A stretch of DNA of 64,000 nucleotides, from contig NZ_LMNX01000007.1 of NCBI RefSeq assembly GCF_001423425.1, positions 1 to 64,000 on the forward strand. Direction: 5' to 3'. The translations under genes and the position numbers were made by a program. Positions 25,414 through 34,131 of this stretch are shown in pieces (positions within the stretch are counted from its first letter, which is position 1; the number at the start of each line of letters is the position of its first letter). The notes beneath the pieces were generated by a model that saw only the letters and a list, made by a program, of their open reading frames with translations, did not search any database and was not told where the DNA came from. Source of the DNA: Rhizobium sp. Leaf306. GTDB taxonomy: Bacteria; Pseudomonadota; Alphaproteobacteria; Rhizobiales; Rhizobiaceae.

Positions 25414-26346
25414 CTAGTAGCCGCGTTTTGCGTCCGCGAGATCGGCGACTGTCCCGGTTTCCTGGAAGGTCCGGATGTTCTTTGCGACAATTTTGCTACC
25501 TGTCGGAGCGTCGATCAGCGAGGCGACATGCGGCGTGACGGTGATCTTCGGATTGGTCCAGAACGGATGCGTTTTGGGAAGCGGCTCGACATGGAAGACA
25601 TCGAGTGTCGCACTGCTGATCTGGCCCGAATTCAGGGCGTCGACAAGGTCGCTGTCGACCAGATGCGGACCCCGTGCCGCGTTGACGATGCTGGCGCCGC
25701 GCTTCAAGCGATTGAACGTGTCGACATTGAGAATGCCGCGTGTACTTTCGGTCAGGGGCAGCAGGCAGACAAGGATTTCCGTGCCTTCCAGAAACGCCCC
25801 AAATCCTTCGCTTCCGGAAAAGCACTGGATGCCGGGCAGATCCTTCGGGGATCGTGACCAGCCGCGCACTTCGAAGCCGATCTGTTTCAAAAGGTCTGCC
25901 GCGGCGGCACCAAGATTGCCCAGTCCCATCACACCGACGCGGCGCTGGGGGGCGGGTGGCACGACGATCTGCTCCCAGAGCTGGCGGGCCTGGTTGGCCT
26001 GGATGGCCGGCAGTTCGCGGTGATGGCGCAGGACGTGAAGGACGACATACTCCTTCATCCGCTGCGTCAGATCGGTGCCGACGGTGCGGATGATCGGCAC
26101 GTGTATCGGCAATTGCTCGTCTGCCAGGACGTGGTCGATGCCGGCCCCCAGCGAAACGATCGCCTTCAGGTTTCGGAACGGTTTCATGGCGCCGGTCGCC
26201 GGTCGCCAGAGCACCGAATAGGTGACGGCATCGGGATCAGGCACTTGGTCTATCGGGTAGACATTCCAGTCCGGCATCAGATCGCGCAGCATCTGGCACC
26301 ACCATTCCGTCTTGTCTGCGGCTGGTAGCGAAACGACAATGTTCAT
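25414..26346 (-). CDS. ghrA: Glyoxylate/hydroxypyruvate reductase A
   Basis: A 310-residue D-isomer-specific 2-hydroxyacid dehydrogenase. It has LGAGIDHVLAD (GhrA-type), the NAD(P) fold VGVMGLGNLGAAAADLL near 140, the catalytic Arg in NAARGPHLVD, Glu in DVFHVEPLP and His in TPHVASL. Length and order match GhrA. It reduces glyoxylate and hydroxypyruvate in the cytoplasm. It diverges from the LysR gene at 26488 and ends in a clear terminator, so it is a single-gene unit. Rhizobial copies often serve as 2-ketoacid reductases beside importers, so its true substrate may differ. Confidence 0.85.
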   Translation of the reverse strand: MNIVVSLPAADKTEWWCQMLRDLMPDWNVYPIDQVPDPDAVTYSVLWRPATGAMKPFRNLKAIVSLGAGIDHVLADEQLPIHVPIIRTVGTDLTQRMKEYVVLHVLRHHRELPAIQANQARQLWEQIVVPPAPQRRVGVMGLGNLGAAAADLLKQIGFEVRGWSRSPKDLPGIQCFSGSEGFGAFLEGTEILVCLLPLTESTRGILNVDTFNRLKRGASIVNAARGPHLVDSDLVDALNSGQISSATLDVFHVEPLPKTHPFWTNPKITVTPHVASLIDAPTGSKIVAKNIRTFQETGTVADLADAKRGY

Positions 26347-26487
26347 GGAGCATCCTCATTGGCTCATGCGTCATGGTATGCCTCCCATTCACTGCAGGAG
26401 GGACGTGCGGGTCAAAGCAAAAATTCCTGTCGCTCTCATAGAATTTTTTTATGGAGTTTTCCCGTCGGTTTCCGCTAGGTTCTAGTC

Positions 26488-27405
26488 ATGAATTTCAAAC
26501 AGCTGGAAGCCTTCTACTGGCTCACGCGTCTCAAGAGCTATCAACGCGTTGCCGATCATATCGGTTTGACGCAACCGGCTGTTTCAGCTCGCATCTCAGG
26601 GCTGGAAGATAGTCTGGGCATTCCTCTTATTGATCGTGCCCAGTCCGATTTCACTCTGACTGAGCAAGGGCATGAGGTCGCCGAATATGCCGAGACCTTT
26701 CTCAATCTCAGTGAGACGTTGACAAGCCGTCTGAAGTCAAAGCAAAAACGACGTTACACGATCGGCGTTGTTTCCATGGTCACCCAGACGTGGGCAGTTA
26801 CCCTGCGCCACAAGATTGCTGCCCTTCCGGATCCCCCTCTGGTCGATTTCTATTCGGGCGCCAATCTCGATCTCCGACCGATGGTCAAGTCCGGCGCGCT
26901 CGACATGGCGTTCGTTACCGGAGAGGCCGGGTTGCCGCAAATCGAGGATAGCTTCTCGGTCCAGTATCATGTCGGTTGGGTGGCTCGGCCGGACGTGGTC
27001 GGCGAGATCAAGCGCCCGCTGACACCGGATGAATTGCGTGAGTTGCCTCTGGTCCTCTACCCGCATACATCGCCGCTGTTCGGCCCTGTCGCCGACCTGA
27101 TAGAAGAGACGAAACGACGCCCCAATTCTCGCCACACCGGCAATTCTCTCGCCACCATCTGTGAGATGGTCAGGGCCGGCTACGGCGCCTCGGCAATGCC
27201 GTTGGTGTCGCTAGAGCCGGAAATTGCCACCGGAATGCTGGTCGAAATCCCGACCACCGTTCAGCTTGCCCCTCTCGATATCCGCTGCGTCCATCAGAAC
27301 AGAGCGCGCAAGGCGCAGACGGAGCAGATATTCCAGCTGGCCCGACAGGCTGCCGAGGAATGGGTCGCGGCCCATCCGCGTTATGTCAGCTTTCGCAAGA
27401 CCTGA
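26488..27405 (+). CDS. LysR-family transcriptional regulator
   Basis: A 305-residue LysR protein. The winged helix is at residues 1-60 (FKQLEAFYWLTRLKSYQRVADHIGLTQPAVSARISGLE) and the effector-binding domain at 90-290. The upstream region carries an A/T-rich block (TAGAATTTTTTTATGG near 26440). It diverges from ghrA by about 140 bp and converges on the creatininase gene. Likely targets are ghrA and perhaps the importer set at 28320-33757. Confidence 0.9.
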   Translation: MNFKQLEAFYWLTRLKSYQRVADHIGLTQPAVSARISGLEDSLGIPLIDRAQSDFTLTEQGHEVAEYAETFLNLSETLTSRLKSKQKRRYTIGVVSMVTQTWAVTLRHKIAALPDPPLVDFYSGANLDLRPMVKSGALDMAFVTGEAGLPQIEDSFSVQYHVGWVARPDVVGEIKRPLTPDELRELPLVLYPHTSPLFGPVADLIEETKRRPNSRHTGNSLATICEMVRAGYGASAMPLVSLEPEIATGMLVEIPTTVQLAPLDIRCVHQNRARKAQTEQIFQLARQAAEEWVAAHPRYVSFRKT

Positions 27406-27451
27406 GTTTCCATAAGGTCGCACTACAAACCTGATCATGTCACGGATTTTT

Positions 27452-27486
27452 TCTGGAATGCGGCACCACCGGTGCCGGATTCCAGA
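27452..27486. terminator. Long hairpin between convergent genes
   Basis: TCTGGAAT and CGGCACC pair with GGTGCCG and ATTCCAGA around an ACC loop, with one G-G mismatch. It lies between the stops of the LysR gene and the creatininase gene and may end both transcripts, although a T run is present only on the 5' side of the + strand. Confidence 0.45.
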
Positions 27487-27496
27487 CTGCAAGTCA

Positions 27497-28309
27497 TCAG
27501 GCGGCATAGCGCTTGGAAACGTGATCGCGTATGAAGCCGGACCCGATTTTGACCAAGCGCTCGGTCAGCGCCGCGCCGGTTTCGGCTGAACAAAATACCG
27601 GATCGCCGCCCCATACGCCATGCGGCGCTGTTTCCATGGCCTCGATCGGTGCCTGCAGGCGAGCGCCAGCGTATTTCAGCGCGGCAAAGCCCGCCACATC
27701 CACACCCATCGCCTTCTGGTCCTTCGGCGGTGACTGTGCCAGGTCCATGCGCAAGATATCGGGGTAATAATGTAAGCCGACCGATGTCAGGGGATCGCCG
27801 CCATGGCCTGAAGACTTTGCAGCTGCTTCCGGGCCGAGGATCTCTTTCAGTATTTCATAGCTAATCTGCCACAGATACATCGAAGCCACGAACATGCCGT
27901 TGGTCTGGCGCCATTTCAGGGAGACGTCATTGATCGCTCCGACATTGCCGCCATGACCGTTGATGACCAACAGCTTGGTCAATCCGTGACGGGCCAGACT
28001 GGCAAACATGTCGTCCAGCAAGGCAACAAGCGTTGATTGGCTGACCGCTATGCCCCCATGTGAGGAGCCGAAATAATCGGCGCCGCCGAACGGGATGACA
28101 GGCGCGATGAAGGTTGGGATGCCTTCGGCACGTGCGGCGCGGGCTATGTCGAGTGCGACGGCTTCGGCGGCGAGATAGTCGCCCATCGGCGCATGGGTTC
28201 CCTGGTCTTCCAGCGATCCCATTGGCAGGAGGATGACGGCATCGTCGTTGAGAAACTGGCGGGCTTCTTCGCTGGTCAGTTCAGCGATCTTGATCTTTTC
28301 AGTCAGCAT
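27497..28309 (-). CDS. Creatininase-family amidohydrolase
   Basis: A 270-residue member of the creatininase/creatinine amidohydrolase fold. Metal-site motifs are PMGSLEDQGTHAPMGD (Glu, His, Asp) near residue 35 and INGHGGNVGAIND near 125. The second-shell SSGHGGDPLTS is near 180. The ATG at 28309 is chosen because AAGGAA lies seven bases upstream. The family opens cyclic amides or hydrolyses formamides (creatininase, ArfB, MftE), so the substrate cannot be fixed. It is the last gene of the importer operon (28320-33757), 10 bp behind the ATPase, which suggests that it hydrolyses the imported compound. Confidence 0.85.
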   Translation of the reverse strand: MLTEKIKIAELTSEEARQFLNDDAVILLPMGSLEDQGTHAPMGDYLAAEAVALDIARAARAEGIPTFIAPVIPFGGADYFGSSHGGIAVSQSTLVALLDDMFASLARHGLTKLLVINGHGGNVGAINDVSLKWRQTNGMFVASMYLWQISYEILKEILGPEAAAKSSGHGGDPLTSVGLHYYPDILRMDLAQSPPKDQKAMGVDVAGFAALKYAGARLQAPIEAMETAPHGVWGGDPVFCSAETGAALTERLVKIGSGFIRDHVSKRYAA

Positions 28310-28319
28310 GGTGATTTCC

Positions 28320-29288
28320 TTACAGTATGTCGGTTCTGAGACAGGCCGACTGGTGTTGATCACCAACCGTTTGCAACGGCGGGACGGTCTCGGCACAGGC
28401 GGGCTGGGCATAGGGACAGCGGCTGCGGAAGATGCAGCCGGAGGGCAGGACGAGCGGCGAGGGGATCTCGCCGGTCAGCCGGATGCGGCGGTTCTCGCGG
28501 TGCAGGCTTGGTTCGGCCGAAACAAGCGCCGCCGTATAAGGATGTTTGGGTGAAAAATGGACCTGATCGGCAGGACCGACCTCCATGACGCGGCCGAGAT
28601 AAAGCACCATCACCCGGTCGGAAATGTAGCGCACCACCGAAAGATCGTGGCTGATGAACATGAGCGATACACCGGTCTTGGCACGCAGGTCGGCCAGAAG
28701 GTTCAGCACCTGCGCCTGGATGGAGACGTCCAGCGCGGACACGGCTTCGTCGCAGACAATGAAGCTCGGCTCGACGGCAAGCGCGCGGGCAATGCCGATG
28801 CGTTGCCGCTGCCCGCCAGAAAATTCGTGCGGGCGGCGGTCGAGGAAGCTCGGATCCAGGCCGACCAGCGTGACGAGTTCGATCAGGCGCGGCACCCGGG
28901 CAGCACCCTTGTGCAAGCCGTGTGCGTCGAGCGCCTCCGACAGCACCGCCCGGATGGTCTTGCGAGGGTCGAGGCTGGCATAAGGGTCCTGGAAGATGAT
29001 CTGCATCTGCTTGCGCAGGCTGCGCATCCGGACAGGCGAAATGCTGTTCAGGTCCTGTCCGTCGAAACGCATCACGTCGCTTTGCGACTCGATCAGCCGC
29101 AGGATCGCGCGGCCGATCGTGCTTTTCCCGGAGCCGCTTTCGCCGACGAGGCCGAGCACTTCGCCCGGTGCGACGCTGAAGCTGACATCATGCAGCACCT
29201 TGAGTGATCGCTTGGAAAAAAGACCACTGCGTCCGATCGAATAGCTCTTCTTCAGATTGCGGACGTCGAGAAGGGGTGCGGCTGTCAT
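28320..29288 (-). CDS. Oligopeptide-type ABC transporter ATP-binding protein (DppF/OppF)
   Basis: A 322-residue ATPase: GESGSGKSTIGRAIL Walker A, FSGGQRQRIGIARAL signature, FIVCDEAVSALDVS Walker B, and the C-terminal oligopeptide-ABC cysteine segment GCIFRSRCPYAQPACAE. It overlaps the upstream fused gene by four bases (ATGA) and precedes the creatininase gene by 10 bp. Confidence 0.92.
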   Translation of the reverse strand: MTAAPLLDVRNLKKSYSIGRSGLFSKRSLKVLHDVSFSVAPGEVLGLVGESGSGKSTIGRAILRLIESQSDVMRFDGQDLNSISPVRMRSLRKQMQIIFQDPYASLDPRKTIRAVLSEALDAHGLHKGAARVPRLIELVTLVGLDPSFLDRRPHEFSGGQRQRIGIARALAVEPSFIVCDEAVSALDVSIQAQVLNLLADLRAKTGVSLMFISHDLSVVRYISDRVMVLYLGRVMEVGPADQVHFSPKHPYTAALVSAEPSLHRENRRIRLTGEIPSPLVLPSGCIFRSRCPYAQPACAETVPPLQTVGDQHQSACLRTDIL

Positions 29289-31207
29289 GCGGCCTCCGTC
29301 TGGTGGTTCATCACGCCCGCCGGTGCTTCCGGCGCCCGCAGGCAGCGCACGGCGCGTTCGCCGTCTGCGCTCGGATAAAGGGCCGGCCGGATGTGGGCGC
29401 AGGCCGGCAACGCGATTGGACAGCGGTCACGGAACGTGCAGCCCGAGGGGCGGGCAGATGGTAGCGGTGGCGTGCCTGAAATTGCTGGAAGCCGGTCACC
29501 ACGGGCCGAGTTCAGCTCTTCATGCGAGGACGGCATGCTTTCGATCAGGGCACGTGTATAGGGGTGGTGCGGATCGCGCAGGATTTGCGCGGCGGGACCC
29601 TCCTCCACGATCAGGCCCGAATACATCACCGCCACGCGGTCGGCGATATCTGCAACGACACCGAGATTGTGGCTGATGAACAGCAGGCTGAGCCCGTTCC
29701 CCTGATCCTGCCGCAGGGTTTGCAGCAGTTCGATGATCTCCGCCTGGATCGTCACGTCGAGCGCGGTGGTCGGCTCGTCTGCGATCAGCAGGCGCGGTTC
29801 GCAGCTCAGCGCCATTCCGATCATGACGCGCTGGCGCATGCCACCCGACATCTGGTCGGGGTAGCTGTCGATCCGCCGCTCGGCGTCGTTCATGCCCACG
29901 CGCTTCAGGAGCGCGATTGCATGGGCGCGGGCGTCGGACTTCGACATCGGCCGATGCGCGGTGATGGCCTCGATCATCTGGTCGCTGATCTTGTGGATCG
30001 GATTGAGCGAGGTCATCGGCTCTTGGAATATCATGGCGATGTCGTTGCCGCGGATGTCCTCGAGCCTGCGGGCATCGAGAAAGCCGAGGTCAACAACCTC
30101 GTCAGACTTGCGTCGCAGCTGCAGCGTGCCGCCTACCTGCCGGATAGCGCCAGGCAGGAGGCCCATCAGCGCCAGAGACGAGAGCGATTTTCCCGATCCG
30201 CTTTCGCCGACAAGTGCCGTGCACTGGTTGGCACGCAAAGTAAGCGAAACGTCCTCGATAACGGCAGGTGTTCCGAAATGCGCAGTCTCGAGCCTTAGGT
30301 TGTTGATGACGGCAACCACGTCCGGGTCTTTGATGGTCGGCGCATTTGCCCGCGACTTCGGCTTGGAAACCTCATCCATGCTGCTGCCTGAAGTGCCTTT
30401 CGGGTCCAGTGTGTCGCGCAGGCGGTCGCAGAAGAAGTTGATGGCATAGATTGTCAGCACCAGAGCGGCACAGGGGATCATGATGCCGAGCGGATCCTGG
30501 TTCATGAATTGACGCGCACCGCGGATCATCTGGCCCCAGGAGGGGGCCGGCGGCACCACGCCGAGGCCGAGGAAGGACAGGCCGCTTTCGATCGTGATCG
30601 CGGCGGCTGCCGTCAGCGAATACTGAACCGACAGGGGGCCGGCGATGTTCGGCAGAACGGTTCCAAGCACGATGCGGTACGAAGGCGTGCCAAGCGCGCG
30701 GGACGCTTCGACAAAATCAAGGGAGGTAACCCGCAGTGCCTCGGAAAAGGTAATGCGCGCAAAGGTCGGAAAATACAGGACCGAGAGCACGGCAACCAGC
30801 GTGACGCTGCCCGGTCCGAACAGGGTGACGACGAGCAGCGCCAGAAGGATGGGCGGGAAACAGAGGACGATGTCGGATAGCCGGCTCGTCACAAATTCCG
30901 AGGGTCCACGGAAATAGGCGCCGACCAGACCGAAAAGCGTACCGATGATGCAGGCAATGGTGGTCGCCACAAAAGCGACGGTCAGCGATACCTGGCCGCC
31001 GTAGAGCACGCGGGCCAGCCGATCGCGGCCGAATTCGTCCCGACCCAGCCAATGCTCCAGGTCAGGGGCGGCGAGCCGATAGCGAACAGCGATCTTGACG
31101 GGATCGTCGGCAGTGATCAGCGGAGCGGCAAAGGGAATGATGATCAAGGCTGCCAGAAACAGGCTGGGCAGGATCATGCGCTTGGGAAAATTTCGGACTG
31201 ACATCAT
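29285..31207 (-). CDS. Fused ABC permease (DppC) and ATP-binding protein (DppD)
   Basis: A 640-residue fusion. Residues 1-275 form a DppC-type permease: LGRDEFGRDRLARVLYGGQ, EAA-loop region EASRALGTPSYRIVLGTVLPNIAGP and about six membrane segments. A 40-residue linker is followed by a DppD-type ATPase (about 315-640) with GESGSGKSLSSLALMG, MSGGMRQRVMIGMAL, LLIADEPTTALD and the terminal GCTFRDRCPIALPAC. Both parts look intact. Fusions of these two subunits are known among Rhizobiales. Overlaps of four bases on both sides tie it to DppB and DppF. Confidence 0.92.
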   Translation of the reverse strand: MMSVRNFPKRMILPSLFLAALIIIPFAAPLITADDPVKIAVRYRLAAPDLEHWLGRDEFGRDRLARVLYGGQVSLTVAFVATTIACIIGTLFGLVGAYFRGPSEFVTSRLSDIVLCFPPILLALLVVTLFGPGSVTLVAVLSVLYFPTFARITFSEALRVTSLDFVEASRALGTPSYRIVLGTVLPNIAGPLSVQYSLTAAAAITIESGLSFLGLGVVPPAPSWGQMIRGARQFMNQDPLGIMIPCAALVLTIYAINFFCDRLRDTLDPKGTSGSSMDEVSKPKSRANAPTIKDPDVVAVINNLRLETAHFGTPAVIEDVSLTLRANQCTALVGESGSGKSLSSLALMGLLPGAIRQVGGTLQLRRKSDEVVDLGFLDARRLEDIRGNDIAMIFQEPMTSLNPIHKISDQMIEAITAHRPMSKSDARAHAIALLKRVGMNDAERRIDSYPDQMSGGMRQRVMIGMALSCEPRLLIADEPTTALDVTIQAEIIELLQTLRQDQGNGLSLLFISHNLGVVADIADRVAVMYSGLIVEEGPAAQILRDPHHPYTRALIESMPSSHEELNSARGDRLPAISGTPPLPSARPSGCTFRDRCPIALPACAHIRPALYPSADGERAVRCLRAPEAPAGVMNHQTEAA

Positions 31208-32157
31208 TGCAGGCGGATCCTCGGATCAAGCAGCGAGGACAGGATATCGATCACGAGATTGATACCGATGAAGATGGCCGCGACGGTCAGGATGACGGCG
31301 CGGACCGTCGGGTAATCGCGTTGTTCGACCGCCGAAACCAGCAGGCCACTAAGGCCGGGCCAGTTGTAGATGAACTCGACAAGGACGGTAGAGCCGAGAA
31401 GGATGCCGAGTTGCAGGCCGACGACGGTGATGATCGGTCCGAGCGCATTGTAGAGGATGTGTCGGCGAACCACCCGCTTGCGGCGAAGTCCCTTGGCCAC
31501 GGCGGTGCGCACCCAGTCGTGCCCCCGCATTTCCAGCACGCTCGCCCGGGTCATGCGAAACACGATCGTCGCCAGGTGCAGGCCGACGGTCAATGCGGGC
31601 AGAACCAGCATCTGAAGATGCTGCATCGGATTGGCCGCGAAGGCGACATAACCGCCGGCCGGCAGCCAGCCCAGGACCTGTGCGAAGAAAAAGATGAATA
31701 GCGTGCCGAGCACGAAGCCCGGAATCGAGGTCAGAAGCGCATTGATGGCGGAGGCGGCAATGTCGAATTTTCCGCCTGCCCGCAATCCGGCCGCGGTGCC
31801 CGCGGGAATGGCCAGCAACAGCGCGAAAATCGTGCCGGCGATAATGATTTCGAGCGTGCGCGGAAGGCGCAGGGCTATGACAGAGGAAATCGAGCCGTTG
31901 TCGACAATCGACGTGCCGAAATCCAGCCGCGCGGTATTGTAAAGGAAGGTCACGTATTGCGTGAGGACCGGCTTGTCGAGGCCCATGTTGACCCGCAGAT
32001 TGGCGATGGCTTCTGCGGAAGCGGAACCGCCGCCGGTCGACAGCAGCAGTTCGGCCGGGTCACCCGGTACGATGATGAGAAGCGAAAAGATGATCGTGCC
32101 GATGACCAGAAGCATGGCAACAGCTGCCGCCATGCGACGAGAAATGAAGGCCAGCAT
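31204..32157 (-). CDS. Oligopeptide-type ABC transporter permease (DppB)
   Basis: A 317-residue permease with an N-terminal membrane segment followed by the conserved LIIVPGDPAELLL and NMGLDKPVLTQYVTFL blocks, and the EAA loop RTAVAKGLRRKRVVRRHILYNALGPI near 215. AAGGAG lies before its ATG. It pairs with the DppC part of the next gene. Confidence 0.92.
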   Translation of the reverse strand: MLAFISRRMAAAVAMLLVIGTIIFSLLIIVPGDPAELLLSTGGGSASAEAIANLRVNMGLDKPVLTQYVTFLYNTARLDFGTSIVDNGSISSVIALRLPRTLEIIIAGTIFALLLAIPAGTAAGLRAGGKFDIAASAINALLTSIPGFVLGTLFIFFFAQVLGWLPAGGYVAFAANPMQHLQMLVLPALTVGLHLATIVFRMTRASVLEMRGHDWVRTAVAKGLRRKRVVRRHILYNALGPIITVVGLQLGILLGSTVLVEFIYNWPGLSGLLVSAVEQRDYPTVRAVILTVAAIFIGINLVIDILSSLLDPRIRLQ

Positions 32158-32167
32158 GCAACGCTCC

Positions 32168-33757
32168 TTATGCGAATTTCGTCTCGTCGAGCGCGTAACC
32201 CGATGAACCGCTGAGGAAGCCCGGCAACTGCTCGAAGCCTTCGACCGACTGCTTCATGGCATAGGCCTGGATGCGCCAGTTCAGTGGAACCTGCGGCACC
32301 TCCTCGTAATAGGCGACGACCAGCTGTTGGTAGATGGCCTTGCGCTTGTCCGGATCGACCTCGTTGCGGCCCTGTTCCAGCAGGCCGTCTATGCGCGCAC
32401 TCTTGAAACCGAAGGATTGCAGATAGGACGGATTGCCGGAATAGAGCAGAGACCAGAGTGCATCGGGGTCGTTGTAATTGCCCGACGTCCCGTGGACTGC
32501 GATGTCATACTTGCCTTCCTTGCCGGCCGTCACGCGGGTGCCCCAGTCGGGCAGATCGAGCGTCGCATTGATGCCGATGGCGCCGAGATAGGCCTGGACT
32601 ACGGAGGCGGTGTCCTGGTGCATGCCGTAGGTGGCCGTTGCCAGTAGCCGGCATTCGAAGCCGTTTGCATATCCCGCCTCGGCAAGCAGCGCCTTGGCTT
32701 TCTCGACATCGTATTTCCATTCATGGGCCGGATCGGCGAGATCAAATTTGGAGCCGCGTGGGTTCGGGAAACCAAACAGCGGTTCGCCTCGTCCGGCAAA
32801 GGCAGCATCGACCACATCCTGGCGTTCGATTGCGTAGCCAACCGCCTGACGCACCTTGGGATTGGCGAACGGGCCGCTGGTGACGTTGAACAGTAGGAAC
32901 ATGAAGGGTCCCAGCGTGGCCTTCATCTTCAGCGTCTTGGACGCCTCGACCGTGTCGAACTGCGTCCAGGGAAGATATTCGATCAGGTCGACGTCACCGG
33001 CTTCGAGTGCTGCATAACGCAGGTTTTCGTCGGCATAGGCGACGAAGCGGATGCCCTCGACCCGCGGCTGGTCGGCCATGTAGAAGTCTTTGAAGCGCGC
33101 AACTTCGATATAGACGTTCTTTTCGCTGCCCTTCAACGTAAAGGGGCCGGCGCCGATCGTCTCGCCGTCGGTGCTTTTCTTCGAAATCACCGGGCAGCAA
33201 TAGCTGGCCAGCAGGTCAAGGAAAATGGCGCTCGGCGCTTTCAGGGTGATCTTGACCGTTTTGTCGTCGACCGCCTCGACAGAAGAAATGATCTTGAGAT
33301 CGCTTTTCAGAAAGGCTGTGGAGCCATTCTTGGTGATCTCGTTCAGCGAGAAGGCAACGTCCGCCGAAGTCACCGGGCTGCCGTCGTGGAAGACGGCGTT
33401 CGGGCGCAGCTTGAAAACGACAGTGGTAGGGTCGGTCCATGAGAAGCTTTCGGCCAGTTCGGTCACCAGCTTGCCGCTCGCGTCGTAACCCATCAATCCG
33501 CGGTACAGCATCAGCTTGACGGTGTTGGCAGCGCCCCCGGTATTATCGAAGGGCTTGATGGTCGGCGGGAAGGTCGAGAGGCCGAACTTCAACACGGAGG
33601 GCGGTGTCTGGGCAAGCGTGCCGTGCGGCAAGGTCATCGCGACAATGCCAGCGCCGAGGCTGATCAGTACACCGCGTCTGGTGGGGGACAGGCAGTCGGA
33701 AGGTGTCACAGATACCTCGGGTTTGTTGGAGGGAAAATGCGGCTTCGGTTGTTCCAT
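32168..33757 (-). CDS. ABC transporter substrate-binding protein, family 5 (peptide/nickel/opine type)
   Basis: A 529-residue periplasmic binding protein. The export signal is twin-arginine-like (SPTRRGVLISLGAGIVAMTLP) after a 26-residue leader. The mature body shows the family-5 blocks LAESFSWTDPTTVVFKLRPNAVFHDGSPVTSADVAFSLNEI and KVRQAVGYAIERQDVVDAAFAG. It leads the operon to the creatininase gene and diverges from the MocR regulator at 34132. Ligand unknown. Confidence 0.9.
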   Translation of the reverse strand: MEQPKPHFPSNKPEVSVTPSDCLSPTRRGVLISLGAGIVAMTLPHGTLAQTPPSVLKFGLSTFPPTIKPFDNTGGAANTVKLMLYRGLMGYDASGKLVTELAESFSWTDPTTVVFKLRPNAVFHDGSPVTSADVAFSLNEITKNGSTAFLKSDLKIISSVEAVDDKTVKITLKAPSAIFLDLLASYCCPVISKKSTDGETIGAGPFTLKGSEKNVYIEVARFKDFYMADQPRVEGIRFVAYADENLRYAALEAGDVDLIEYLPWTQFDTVEASKTLKMKATLGPFMFLLFNVTSGPFANPKVRQAVGYAIERQDVVDAAFAGRGEPLFGFPNPRGSKFDLADPAHEWKYDVEKAKALLAEAGYANGFECRLLATATYGMHQDTASVVQAYLGAIGINATLDLPDWGTRVTAGKEGKYDIAVHGTSGNYNDPDALWSLLYSGNPSYLQSFGFKSARIDGLLEQGRNEVDPDKRKAIYQQLVVAYYEEVPQVPLNWRIQAYAMKQSVEGFEQLPGFLSGSSGYALDETKFA

Positions 33758-34131
33758 CAGTCCAGCGTCGAAGCCGTCTGGTGTCCAATCGAAAAAATTT
33801 TGGTGGAATATAGATTTCTTTGCCGGCCACCATCAGACGGGTTTGCCTGATAATTTACCAATTGATTCTAATGCACAAATCGTAATCAGATCTCGCGCCC
33901 TAGCAAACAAGAATGCGAACATTATTTTCCGCGATCCCTATTCTAATGGGCCAATCGGTGCAGTTACTTCTCCGGTGCGGCTACCGATACGGAAGGTCTC
34001 AAGGCGGCGCGTTGGTCAAAACACCCGCGCTTAGGCCGTTCCCATTCTCCGGTTTGGCGGAGGAGGGGGATATTGCAATCAGCCGTAACCGACAGGGTGA
34101 GAACTGGCCCGTTCTTTGCTTCGCACATGCC
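33758..34131. promoter_or_regulatory. Divergent promoter region, importer operon / MocR regulator
   Basis: About 370 A/T-rich bases. TGTCCAATCGAAA runs directly into AAAATTTTGG at 33782-33803, 25-46 bases ahead of the binding-protein ATG, where a core promoter or operator would lie. The remainder towards the regulator contains GGCGGAGGAGGGGG near 34058-34071 but no clear start behind it. Confidence 0.45.
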
